This document shows, one piece after another, positions 46,332 through 57,432 of a DNA stretch of 64,000 bases (position 1 is its first letter; the number at the start of each line of letters is the position of its first letter). The notes under the pieces are model-generated. The model was not told the origin of the DNA. It ran no database searches and worked only from the letters and a program-made list of their open reading frames with translations. Origin of the DNA: Phlebotomus papatasi (lineage: Eukaryota > Arthropoda > Insecta > Diptera > Psychodidae); NCBI RefSeq assembly GCF_024763615.1, contig NC_077225.1:2356001-2420000 (forward strand), in the 5' to 3' direction. The position numbers and the translations under genes are program-made.

Positions 46332-46738
46332 GCGGATTTTCGCGGGCCGCGAAATTTCTCGCGGATTTTCGCGGGCCGCGAAATTTTTCGCGGATTTTCG
46401 CGGGTTGCGAAATTTTTTGCGGGCCGCGAAATTTTTCGTGGATTTTCGCGGTCAGCAAAATTTTTCGCGGATTTTCGCGGGTCGCGAAATTTTTCGCGGA
46501 TTTTCGCGGGTCGCGAAATTTTTCGCGTATTTTCGCGGTCAGCAAAATTTTTCGCGGATTTTCGCGGGCCGCGAACTTTTTCGCGGATTTTCGCGGGCTG
46601 CGAAATTTTTCGCGGATTATCGCGGGCCGCGAAATTTTTCGCGGATTTTCGCGGGCCGCGAAATTTTTCGCGGATTTTAGCGGGGCGCGAAATTTTTCGC
46701 GGATTTTTCGCGGATTTTTCGCGGATTTTTCGCGGAAA
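46332..46738 (+). repeat. CpG-rich 29-bp tandem array
   Basis: Units of GCGGATTTTCGCGGGCCGC plus GAAATTTTTC, spaced 29 bp (46332, 46361, 46390, 46467, 46496 and so on), about 13 copies, ending in 13-bp TTTTTCGCGGATT repeats. Each unit is itself partly palindromic (GCGGGCCGCG). It stands out by CpG density in an AT-rich region. Its open frames are an artefact of the repeat. Confidence 0.9.
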
Positions 46739-46776
46739 TAGCCAGTGATAAGCCTAGATCAGCTTATAGAGGTGTG
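46739..46776 (+). mobile_element. Short Jockey-derived fragment ending in the PLE target duplication
   Basis: GTGATAAGCCTAGATCAGC and the following TATAGAGGTGTG equal the coding strand of the Jockey endonuclease at about 59693-59730 (there on the minus strand). The last 12 bases (46765-46776) recur at 57413-57424 on the far side of the PLE. Confidence 0.7.
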
Positions 46777-47789
46777 TTCTGTGGGGACACTTCCGGTAAT
46801 CGCCAGTGGAAATTTATTCACCTCAAGAAGAAAAACAAATTTTCTGTCTTGCCCAGAGCTTTCGGTCCGGATGTGGACCTTATTCAGTGGCTACAAAAAG
46901 TTTTTCATTTATTTTCATCAAAATTTTTACACAAGGTCGTTTCTTTTTCATTTTGAACAATTTTTAAATTTCGACTCACTCGACTAGACTATGTTTTTTG
47001 AATTCCTGAAGTTCGTTATTCTTTAAATATTGGAGGATCATCACCAGCAGTAATCACTTGGGAAGGTTTTACTAATAGATAATTAGTTTTCTTGCTACTT
47101 TTCTAAAATTTTTTTTTTCTGCAAATTGTGGTTTTGATGTGATTTAATTAGGCGCTTTCTGACTACTTTTCATTGTTTCATCAACGGTTTTCTTTATTTC
47201 TCATTTCCCCTCTTTCATATTCCAGTGTACTTTCATTTTTCCCCTGCTTTTTTTCAGCCTTCCAACTCATCGATTCTTCCATGATTTCTCCTCTCCCCTG
47301 CATGACAATTATATTCGCATAGATCGTGCTAATATAAACATCACCCTTTTTGTTTACACAGTGTTCACGATTTTTTTTGTATGTGAAGGGTTTCTAGGAT
47401 CTCCCTTTTTCCCCGATGTGGGTGCATGTCCAGGATGGACACCTCTTCAAATTTAAAATCATGTCCAGTATTTGCTGTGTGGGTACATAAGGCAGTGACT
47501 CCTTCATTCTTTATTGGTGGTCTGCAGTCCCTTTTGTGTTGACTCATTCTATTTTTTAGGTGTTGTGACGTGGTTCCAATGTATATCTTATCACACCCAC
47601 CACACGGGATGCAATAGACAACATTCGAACGAAGTTCCTGAGGGACAGGATCCTTTACTTTGGTAAAGAAACTGCGATTCTTCCCCACTGTTCGGAAAGC
47701 CACTCCATGTCCCAGGTTATCTCCAACGATTCTTCTGATTCTTTCTGATATTCCGGGAAGATATGTGATTGAATGGAAGATTGTTCGGG

Positions 47790-47826
<37 letters not shown>

Positions 47827-47992
47827 CTGGATTCACTGAGGTATTTCGATTTATAAGAAGCTTAATTATGCGCTCAGGAAAATCGTTGAGTCTCAGGTAA
47901 GAATGTATCTTTTTCACGTTTTCATTGCTGGGTTCTGATGTAAGTGTGTGTACTCTTTTTATGAAATTCCTGGCAATATTGAGAACAACATG
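46777..47992 (-). pseudogene. PLE minus-strand copy, C-terminal and 3' part
   Basis: Continues from the other side of BEL (47992) through NIARNFIKRVHTLTSE to a CT/AG microsatellite with 16 units against 14 in the plus copy. The 4-base difference shifts the frame, so the reading breaks there. GIY-YIG follows (47703-47365) with one change (SFFTKV for SYFTKV). About 590 bp of 3' non-coding DNA ends at 46777. Confidence 0.85.
46860..46887 (-). ncRNA. Hammerhead-like core in PLE end, minus copy
   Basis: Identical to 57272-57299 on the opposite strand, including the altered base (CTGAATA). Confidence 0.45.
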
Positions 47993-48655
47993 TGTGGGAA
48001 ATGAAGACGAACAGAAGGCCAACCGTCAAAACATTTGAATTGAGCGGACTGAGCGACGGAATTTTGTAAGGCTTTTTGTGAAAAACTTCAGTGTGAAAAG
48101 AGGGAGTGTGGCTGACGCAATAGGAGAAGTGCAACGCGTGTAAAACGACTCAAAGAAAATTGATGAAATATTCCCTTCAGGATTGAATTAGTTTCGTTAA
48201 TCGTTAGAAAGGTGTTAGATCAAGTTGTGTAATAAAGAAATTTAGAAGTTAAATTGAGTTCTTGTGGAGAAATATCCCGGATACACCGCCAGACATCCAG
48301 CTGGCAGATTTTGCTGACAGCCTCTGAAGAAAAGGAAAGGCGAGCGCTTGCGTCTTAGGTTTTGGGCTTACCGAGTGCGGCAAGAGTGTCTTCGAGATAG
48401 GCAGATTGTTGTGGCCACTCAACCAAGATCTGGAGCCTGCGGGAATCGGTCATTTCGACCGGATTATCTTAAAGGAGATTTTCCATTTGCAGGTTGGTGT
48501 TACTACCAAAGGGGTAATTCATTCCACTATTGGGATACTTCTAAGGGTTATTTATCATTACACAGGTTGGTTGTTAAACTCGAAGGGGTGTTTCAATCCA
48601 AGGTTATAGTACTTTAACGGGTCATTGCTTATTACACAGGTCGGTAAAGCCCACA
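47993..48655 (+). repeat. BEL 5' LTR
   Basis: 663 bp. Followed at 48662 by TGGTCCTTCGAGGGAAC, a likely primer-binding site of the kind seen in insect BEL elements. Confidence 0.93.
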
Positions 48656-48824
48656 TATTACTGGTCCTTCGAGGGAACTGGACAGAATCATCGACAAAGC
48701 AGACGCCCTTTCATTGCTAAGGACTATCGAGAATCAATCCTTCTTCGCCAACGTCGGCATTGCTCCTTGCTAAGGATTGAATTGCTTGTCCTTCTACACC
48801 TGCCCTCGTCAACACTGCTTCAAG

Positions 48825-50323
48825 ATGGCGAGTATCGAGCTGAAAGCTCTCCATATCGAAAGAGGTATCTGCAAGAGGATGCTCACAAACATTGAGAGAA
48901 GAGTCTCTGAGACTTCAAGCTTCACTGAGCAGTTGATTGATGTACTTCTTGGCGAAGTCCAGTCTACACTGAATAGGTTTACACCAATTCAGACACAAAT
49001 TGAGATTTTCGTTGATGACGATCCCAAATTGAAAGTTCACGAAGAGAATGAGGGTGACTCATTCAACAACAGATGCGTGGATCTTCGACTCAAACTTGGG
49101 CACATTGCTGAAACATGCAAAGGGAGTTCGAACGGAAGTCTTCCACAGCAAGAGGCTTTGGACAGTAGCATCGCTGATGTTCTACTGAAACAAACGGATC
49201 TTTTGGATAAGATCGCTGAGTGGCAGAGGTCTAGCCCAGGAGCAACCAATTCTGAGAGTAGTGCAACACGCTCCAAACTGCCACAATTGAACCTTCCGTC
49301 TTTTGATGGAAAATACATAGATTGGCCGCAATTCAGGGACGCATTTGCGAATGCCATTCACAACAACGATTCTCTCAGAGATAGTGAAAAGATGCAGTAT
49401 TTGAAGATGTATCTAACTGGAGGTGCTGCTGCGGACATCAGTACTATACCGATCTCCAATCAGACTTATCAATCTACCTGGGACAGTCTGAAGGCTCAGT
49501 ACAACAAAAAGGTTCACCTCGTGAATGCATACATCCAACAGTTTATGGCACAAACTCAAAAGAAGGTCGAAAATGCGTCAGATTTGCAATCTGCTAGTAG
49601 GAGATACAAGCAGATCGTTGATGGTCTCAGAGCTTTGGGACCCGAGTGCTTCTCGCTCGACATGTGGCTCATTTATTTGATGAAATTAAATATGAGCGAG
49701 AACTTCAGGCAAGAGTGGGGAAAGGACGAAGTGCAGATCAGATGTCAACAATCGATGAATTCTTCAAATTCATGAGTGACGTGACAGATGTTATGGAACG
49801 TGCTTCTCATGGCACTTCTCCTGCCCCACCTTCAGTGCAAAAGACTACCAACAAGTCAAACAAGTCTGGGTTTAAGACCCACCACACGAATGCTACAAAA
49901 TGTCCGGAATGCGAGGGTGAACATGCTTTGCCACAATGTGAGAAGTTCCTGGCACTTTCGCTCTACGAGAGGCGTGAAAGGATGGCACAACATCATCTTT
50001 GCTACAACTGTATGAAACCACATCATTCAGCTGCCAAGTGTCAATCCAAGGGGAAGTGTCAGAAGTGCGGTAGGAGGCATCACACTCTGCTACACCCTCC
50101 AAAGATGGATCCAGTTCCGGAAGAGATTGATCAATCTGTGAAACCTCAGGTGAAACCAGTAGCCGCAAAGGAAGTTGTACCTCAGTCACAGAAGACTCCT
50201 GAACAGTCACCAACTACTTCTTCAACCATCACAACTCATCACTCCGCAGTTCACCGCAAGGCATTACTGCCAACCGCTATTGTCAACGTGAGGGATGTTT
50301 ACGGCAAGTATCAGGCTTGTTGA
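48825..50323 (+). pseudogene. gag: BEL Gag region (frameshifted, ends at in-frame TGA)
   Basis: Starts MASIELKALHIERG at 48825; the BEL Gag core is clear (LPQLNLPSFDGKYIDWPQFRDAF, MQYLKMYLTG, YNKKVHLVNAYI). Near 49725-49745 the frame must shift: frame one ends EWGKDEV, the other begins MSTIDEFFKFMSDV. It continues with zinc knuckles (CPECEGEHALPQC, CYNCMKPHHSAAKC, CQKCGRRHHTLLH). TGA at 50321-50323 interrupts YGKYQAC-VLIDGGGEC, where Arg (CGA) would be expected, at the Gag-protease transition. Confidence 0.88.
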
Positions 50324-53300
50324 GTGCTTATTGATGGCGGAGGAGAGTGCACGATGATGTCAGAAGAGTGCGCTCAGAGACTTGCGTTGCCTAGATCCAA
50401 AGCTAGGATTGCTGTTCATGGAGCTGGAGAAGTGAATGTAGGCTACACAAGGGGGCTAGTCCACCTGGAAGTCGTCTCAAGATATGATCCGAATGACAAA
50501 ATCGAGGTTCAAGCTTATGTTATGGAGAAGGTTACTTCCAAGTTGCCTTCCGTGGATCTCTCAGGGTTTAAGTGGGATCATATCAAGAGCCTGCAGCTTG
50601 CTGATCCTCAATATACCGTTCCGGGAAAGATAGACATCATTCTTGGGGCTGAATACGCTTTGGAGATCAACTTGCCGCAAACACTCAAAGGGGACTCTGG
50701 ACAACCAATAGCTCAGCTTACCATTTTCGGATGGATTGTGGGTGGTCGGATCGATAGCCCACTCAACAGCATCACTTCACTGCATACGCATTACAATTTG
50801 GATGAGATGCTAAAGAGATTTTGGGAGGTTGAGGAAAGCCACCTCGACAAACAACCTCTACTTACAGAGGAAGAAGTCATGTGTGAAGAACACTTCACAC
50901 AAACACACTCAAGGGACGACACAGGCCGTTATGTCGTCAAATTACCATTCAAAAAGGATCACAAACCATTGGGAAATTCAAGCTCAACAGCGCTAGCTCG
51001 TTTCCAATCATTGGAAAGAAAGCTATCCCGAGACCCAGACTTCCATGAGCAATACAAGGCGTTCATGGGGGAATATATCGGCTTGAATCATATGGAACTA
51101 GTGACTGGACATGATCTGAAACCTGAGGATGAATCGTATTTCTTGCCACATCAAGCTGTTCTCAGACCTACAAGTGAGACAACCAAACTGAGAGTTGTCT
51201 TTGATGCGTCAGCAACCACTCGCCCGAACAATCCTTCGCTCAATGATATACTGGCGATTGGTCCTACCCGACAAGATGATCTGCTTGTGTTGCTTTTGCG
51301 TTTTCGAACGCACAAAGTAGCTATGTCCGCTGACGTAGAGAAGATGTACAGACAGATCCTGGTTGCAAGCGAGGACAGAGATTACCAAAGAGTGTTCTGG
51401 AGGACAAATTTTCAGGAGAAGATTCAGATCTTTCGACTCTGTACCGTGACGTATGGTACGTCAAGTGCACCGTTTCTTGCTGTGAGAGTTCTTCATCAAA
51501 TAGCTATGGACTACAAGGATGATTATCCAGAGGCCTGTGAAGTTATCTCCACATCATTTTACATGGATGATTTGCTATGTGGAGCTGAGTCCATCGAAGA
51601 CGGCAAGAAACTTCAAAAGGAGATCCAGGATGTTCTAGGCAAGGGACATTTTGTTCTTAGAAAATGGGCATCTAACTCTAGTGAGGTTCTAGATCAAGTT
51701 CCGCCTGATCTCCAAGCTATTACACCCGACGAGGTCAAAGCACACACCAAATCGATCTCAGCCCTTGGGCTTAAGTGGTCACCAGGTCCAGACAACTTTT
51801 CTTTGGTTATTGATGCTCTACCCCTGGTAAGGACGAAACGCGATTTGTGTGCTGCTGCAGCGAAGGTGTTTGACCCATTGGGATTTATCTGCCCTGTCAC
51901 GATAAATCTAAAGATGATGTTCCAATCTCTTTGGCTGATTCCTAATCTTCAATGGGACGATGAACTGCCAGATGATACAGCGAAATCGTATGAGAGAGTG
52001 CAGACTGAATTTTCCTTAATTCAGAAAATAGTCATTCCGAGAGCGATTCCAACCCAGAAAGATGTGATTGAAATTCATGGATTCGCTGATGCATCAGAAC
52101 GAGCGTACGGAGCTGTCATCTACGCAAAGGGTATGGATGCTGACGGGAACATCGAGATCAACATTGTGATTGCCAAATCCAAAGTGGCTCCCCTAAAACC
52201 AATCACAATCCCAAGAATGGAGCTAAATGCTGCTGTTTTGCTTACACAACTGGTCACAAAGGTCAAAGATTCTCTGGGAAACAAGATGGTGGAAGTTCAT
52301 GCGTGGTCTGATTCAACAATTGTTCTTCAATGGCTTCAAGAACCACCCAGGACATGGAACAATTATGTAGCTAGGCGTGTTTACGCTATTCAAGAGGTCG
52401 TTCCACCTACTCATTGGCGCCATGTGCCTACGGCACAGAATCCTGCAGATTGCATTTCCAGAGGAGTATCCCCAAAGGAGCTTTCGGAGCACACCTTGTG
52501 GTGGCATGGACCACAATGGCTCAGTGAGAATGAAGAGAAGTGGCCAGAGAACAAGGTGAAGAGGGGGAAAACAGGCGAAGAGAGATCATCCCATGCAGTT
52601 TCCCTCGTGACGCAAAACCAAGTCGACCCTCTTGATCTGCTGATTGAGAGAACTTCCGGACATCTGAAGACTGTGCGGTATCTAGCTTACTGGCTCCGTT
52701 TTATTGGGAATTTGAGAGTCAAGAAAGAGGAGCGAAAAACGGGTTTCCTGACAGTTAGTGAGTTGCAGAATGCCACAACTTGTATTCTGAAACGTATTCA
52801 GCAGAAAGTATTTCCGGTTGAATACAAGAGCTGTGGACAAGGACACCCTCTTCCGAGATCGAGCAAGTTGTTGAAACTTGTTCCTTTCCTGGACAAAGAT
52901 GGATTGATGCGGGTTCAGGGCCGACTGGCAAACTCAAACATGGATTACTCCACACAGCACCCCATCATTTTGCCATCTGCTGACAAATTTGTGAGAGACC
53001 TGATAGTGTTCACCCATGAGATGAATCTTCATGCTGGACCGGCGATTCTGATGAACACTTTACGCACGAAATATTGGATTCTTGGGCTCAGGAATCTTGT
53101 CAAGGGCATCACCAGGAAGTGTGTGAAGTGCATCAAGGCGAAACCAACTACTGAGACACCGTTTATGGGCGACTTGCCTGCAGCTAGAGTCCAACAGAAC
53201 AGTCCATTTTACCAGACGGGTTGTGATTTCGCGGGACCCATCAAGATTCGCGCATCCGAGCTGAGGAAGGCACCGGTCATGAAGGCCTACATATGTGTAT

Positions 53301-54198
53301 TCATATGCATGACCACGAAGGCGATGCATCTTGAGGCCGTCAGTGATCTGACCACTGACGCTTTCCTGGCGAGTCTACGGAGATTTACCGCACGTAGAGG
53401 GCATTGTCACACAATTTTCTGTGACAATGGCACCAATTTCCTTGGAGCATCAGGGACATCTCGTGAAGAGAGGCTCAAGGGAATCCGTACCCACCAGCAC
53501 AAAGTGACTTCAGAGATGTCAGGTAATGGAACACGATTTAGTTTCATTCCAGCCCATTCACCCACGTTTGGAGGTCTTTGGGAACGTGGGGTTTCCAGTG
53601 TGAAATCTCATCTACGACGAGTGCTGGGGAAAGTCTGCTAACTTTCGAGGAACTAGCAACAGTTCTGGCACAAATAGAAGCGTGCCTGAACTCACGCCCA
53701 CTCTGTGCGAAGTCTTCGGACATAGATGACAACGAACCAGTGACACCCGGCCATTTCCTGGTCGGACACGCGATGAATCTGACCCCTGGACCAGATTTGC
53801 TTGAGGTTAATCCCAACCGTTTGAGCCGATGGTTGCTACTTCAGCGCATGGTGCAACACTTCTGGAAGCGCTGGCATGTGGAGTACATCACATCGCTTCA
53901 ACACAGATCCAAGTGGTACGAGAAGAAGAGGAACCTCTGTGTTGGAGATTTAGTGCTGCTTCGAGATAACCTTCTCAAACCCACTTACTGGAGAATGGGA
54001 AAAATCACTGCTGTCCATCCGGGCAATGATGACATCGTTCGGGTCGCAACAGTGAAAACAACCGACGGCATGCAGAAACGGGCAGTCAATACCTTGGCCT
54101 GGCTGCCCACAGACGGTTTCTTGAGCCCCTCCAGGACTCAAGAGGGGGAAAATGTGGGAAATGAAGACGAACAGAAGGCCAACCGTCAAAACATTTGA
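50324..54198 (+). pseudogene. pol: BEL/Pao Pol (protease, RT, RNase H, integrase), one frameshift
   Basis: In the frame of the preceding TGA. Protease LIDGGGECTMMSEEC; RT LRVVFDASATT, MSADVEKMYRQI, catalytic FYMDDLLCGA; RNase H GFADASERAYGA, IPRMELNAAVLL, WSDSTIVLQWL; integrase CVKCIKAKP zinc part, GCDFAGPI, FCDNGTNFLGA, FIPAHSPTFGGLWERGV. At about 53625-53635 (GCTGGGGAAAG) a one-base deletion ends the frame early (VLGKVC); the correct frame goes on GESLLTFEELATVLAQ to 54198 with the YWRMGKI C-terminal domain. Confidence 0.92.
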
Positions 54199-54815
54199 AT
54201 TGAGCGGACTGAGCGACGGAATTTTGTAAGGCTTTTTGTGAAAAACTTCAGTGTGAAAAGAGGGAGTGTGGCTGACGCAATAGGAGAAGTGCAACGCGTG
54301 TAAAACGACTCAAAGAAAATTGATGAAATATTCCCTTCAGGATTGAATTAGTTTCGTTAATCGTTAGAAAGGTGTTAGATCAAGTTGTGTAATAAAGAAA
54401 TTTAGAAGTTAAATTGAGTTCTTGTGGAGAAATATCCCGGATAGACCGCCAGACATCCAGCTGGCAGATTTTGCTGACAGCCTCTGAAGAAAAGGAAAGG
54501 CGAGCGCTTGCGTCTTAGGTTTTGGGCTTACCGAGTGCGGCAAGAGTGTCTTCGAGATAGGCAGATTGTTGTGGCCACTCAACCAAGATCTGGAGCCTGC
54601 GGGAATCGGTCATTTCGACCGGATTATCTTAAAGGAGATTTTCCATTTGCAGGTTGGTGTTACTACCAAAGGGGTAATTCATTCCACTATTGGGATACTT
54701 CTAAGGGTTATTTATCATTACACAGGTTGGTTGTTAAACTCGAAGGGGTGTTTCAATCCAAGGTTATAGTACTTTAACGGGTCATTGCTTATTACACAGG
54801 TCGGTAAAGCCCACA
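54153..54815 (+). repeat. BEL 3' LTR
   Basis: 663 bp, one difference to the 5' LTR noted. Followed by ACATG duplication. Confidence 0.93.
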
Positions 54816-55207
54816 ACATGTTTGGCATGACCGCTGTTGTAATTCAGCATACGATGTGATGCGCACGCTTTGGAATACCATGAAGTCCTGAGCCCATCTT
54901 CATCAGGCTTCCGATGTACTTTCATATCTAGATATGGAATGCTTGCATTTTCTTCAATCTCCATCGTGTACTGGATCCGTGGATGGAAAGAATTGAATTT
55001 CCGCAGAACCTCACCTACATCATCCCTATGCACCGCAAGAAGCAGGTCATCAACATACTTCTTGATGAATAAAACTCGTAACCTATTATCCTCGAGAGTC
55101 TTGTTAATCGCCCTTTGCATCACAATGTCCGCCACGATAGGACTGATCGGCGATCCCATGGCCACTCCGTCAATTTGGGAGTATACCTCTCCTTGAAACA
55201 TAAAAAA
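54816..55207 (-). pseudogene. PLE minus-strand copy, RT part
   Basis: Codes from FQGEVYSQIDGVAMGSPIS through YVDDLLLAV and IPYLDMKVHRK to GHAKHV, where the BEL element is inserted (duplication ACATG at 54816-54820). Nearly identical to the plus copy; differences include Q-I for Q-L after YS and AK for AT. Confidence 0.88.
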
Positions 55208-55214
55208 CATAAAT

Positions 55215-56334
55215 AAAGGCAACAAGACAGTGGTTATGAACAAAAATGACTATGAAGAAAAAATGAGAATATTAATTGGGGACGAGATCACTTATAAAAA
55301 AGAACGAACAGACCCGACGAACAAATACCAGGCACAGAATAACGCACTCGTAAAAATGATGTTTGAGAAAAATATGATCGATATCATGGAGAAGAAGAAA
55401 TTAACGACATATAATGCGATAGCACCAAGGATTTATGGACTCCCCAAGATTCACAAAGAGAATGTTCCCCTACGCCCTGTAGTGTCCTTTATAGGAAGTC
55501 CAACTTACCAATTGGCCAAATTCATCGCGAAAATTCTCTCACCACTTGGGGATAATCCTATGAACGTCCGGGATTCCATTCAAATGTCAGAGTTCATAAA
55601 TCAATGCAAAGTTGAAGAGCAATACACGATACTAAGTCTAGATGTGGTGTCCCTCTTCACAAATGTACCAATTTCCTTAGCACTGGAGGAGATAGAACGC
55701 CGGTTTGAGGAGATCGCGCATACCACATCCGTCTCAGGGGAGGTTTTGGTTAGCGCCACGAAGTTCTGTCTAACCACTGGCTATTTTATGTTTCAAGGAG
55801 AGGTATACTCCCAACTTGACGGAGTGGCCATGGGATCGCCGATCAGTCCTATCGTGGCGGACATTGTGATGCAAAGGGCGATTAACAAGACTCTCGAGGA
55901 TAATAGGTTACGAGTTTTATTCATCAAGAAGTATGTTGATGACCTGCTTCTTGCGGTGCATAGGGATGATGTAGGTGAGGTTCTGCGGAAATTCAATTCT
56001 TTCCATCCACGGATCCAGTACACGATGGAGATTGAAGAAAATGCAAGCATTCCATATCTAGATATGAAAGTACATCGGAAGCCTGACGAAGATGGGCTCA
56101 GGACTTCATGGTATTCCAAAGCGTGCGCATCATATCGTATGCTGAATTACAACAGCGGTCATGCCACACATGTTGTTCTCAATATTGCCAGGAATTTCAT
56201 AAAAAGAGTACACACACTTACATCAGAACCCAGCAATGAAAACGTGAAAAAGATACATTCTTACCTGAGACTCAACGATTTTCCTGAGCGCATAATTAAG
56301 CTTCTTATAAATCGAAATACCTCAGTGAATCCAG

Positions 56335-56367
<33 letters not shown>

Positions 56368-56792
56368 CCCAAACAATCTTCCATTCAATCACATATCTTC
56401 CCGGAATATCAGAAAGAATCAGAAGAATCGTTGGAGATAACCTGGGACATGGAGTGGCTTTCCGAACAGTGGGGAAGAATCGCAGTTACTTTACCAAAGT
56501 AAAGGATCCTGTCCCTCAGGAACTTCGTTCGAATGTTGTCTATTGCATCCCGTGTGGTGGGTGTGATAAGATATACATTGGAACCACGTCACAACACCTA
56601 AAAAATAGAATGAGTCAACACAAAAGGGACTGCAGACCACCAATAAAGAATGAAGGAGTCACTGCCTTATGTACCCACACAGCAAATACTGGACATGATT
56701 TTAAATTTGAAGAGGTGTCCATCCTGGACATGCACCCACATCGCGGAAAAAGGGAGATCCTAGAAACCCTTCACATACAAAAAAAATCGTGA
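55215..56792 (+). CDS. Penelope-like RT with GIY-YIG endonuclease (5'-truncated)
   Basis: Open for 520+ codons. RT motifs: NKTVVMNKNDY, YGLPKIHKENVPLRPVVS, LDVVSLFTNVP, GVAMGSPISPIVAD, catalytic KYVDDLLLAV, IPYLDMKVHRK. A 14-unit AG microsatellite (Arg-Glu repeat) links to the GIY-YIG domain: VVYCIPCGGCDKIYIGTTS, LKNRMSQHKRD, HTANTGHDFKFEE. The N-terminal part before the conserved VVM motif is missing, so the frame starts by truncation. PLEs encode this telomerase-related RT plus nicking endonuclease as one protein. Confidence 0.92.
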
Positions 56793-57271
56793 ACACTGTG
56801 TAAACAAAAAGGGTGATGTTTATATTAGCACGATCTATGCGAATATAATTGTCATGCAAGGGGAGAGGAGAAATCATGGAAGAATCGATGAGTTGGAAGG
56901 CTGAAAAAAAAGCAGGGGAAAAATGAATGTACACTGGAATATGAAAGAGGGGAAATGAGAAAGAAAGAAAACCGTTGATGAAACAATGAAAAGTAGTCAG
57001 AAAGCGCCTAATTAAATCACATCAAAACCACAATTTGCAGAAAAAAAAATTTTTAGAAAAGTAGCAAGAAAACTAATTATCTATTAGTAAAACCTTCCCA
57101 AGTGATTACTGCTGGTGATGATCCTCCAATATTTAAAGAATAACGAACTTCAGGAATTCAAAAAACATAGTCTAGTCGAGTGAGTCGAAATTTAAAAATT
57201 GTTCAAAATGAAAAAGAAACGACCTTGTGTAAAAATTTTGATGAAAATAAATGAAAAACTTTTTGTAGCCA

Positions 57272-57299
57272 CTGAATAAGGTCCACATCCGGACCGAAA
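57272..57299 (+). ncRNA. Hammerhead-like core in PLE end, plus copy (key base changed)
   Basis: CTGAATA, then A, a perfect GGTCC/GGACC stem with a 6-nt loop, then GAAA. A hammerhead core is CUGANGA; here the G8 position reads T. PLEs are known to carry hammerhead ribozymes in their terminal repeats. With G8 lost, cleavage would be abolished. Confidence 0.45.
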
Positions 57300-57412
57300 G
57301 CTCTGGGCAAGACAGAAAATTTGTTTTTCTTCTTGAGGTGAATAAATTTCCACTGGCGATTACCGGAAGTGTCCCCACAGAATATCTATCACGCCAGCTC
57401 ATTATCCAACAA

Positions 57413-57432
57413 TATAGAGGTGTGATTCCTTC
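57413..57432 (+). repeat. PLE target duplication and Jockey-derived edge
   Basis: TATAGAGGTGTG repeats 46765-46776; the next bases ATTCCTTC match the Jockey coding strand, then the satellite starts. Confidence 0.75.

Larger units (their letters stand above)
47993..54815 (+). mobile_element. BEL/Pao LTR retrotransposon, 6823 bp
   Basis: LTRs of 663 bp (TGTGGGAAATG to AAAGCCCACA) differ at one base seen (ATACACCG against ATAGACCG). The 5-bp duplication ACATG flanks it (47988-47992, 54816-54820). A purine tract (AAGAGGGGGAAAA, about 54140-54152) precedes the 3' LTR. Gag and pol are on the plus strand with three single-base breaks. It is inserted in the minus-strand PLE copy. Confidence 0.95.
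46777..57412. mobile_element. Head-to-head Penelope-like element pair (contains a BEL insertion)
   Basis: One PLE copy lies on the minus strand (about 55207 to 54816, then 47992 to 46777 after removing BEL), a longer one on the plus strand (about 55210-57382). Their inner ends meet near 55207; their outer ends are identical (starting TTCTGTGGGG and its complement). The whole is flanked by a 12-bp duplication TATAGAGGTGTG (46765-46776, 57413-57424), with 30 extra bases (57383-57412) on the right only. One-sided extensions and inverted copies are known for PLEs. Confidence 0.85.

Noticed and set aside
46207..46680. 157-codon plus-strand frame with AAKFFADFRG repeats
   Set aside because: It only translates the 29-bp tandem array; no start context or domain.
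48348..48617. 89-codon frame in the BEL LTR (and its twin at 54508)
   Set aside because: It lies wholly inside the LTR, in duplicate, with no known LTR-coded protein.
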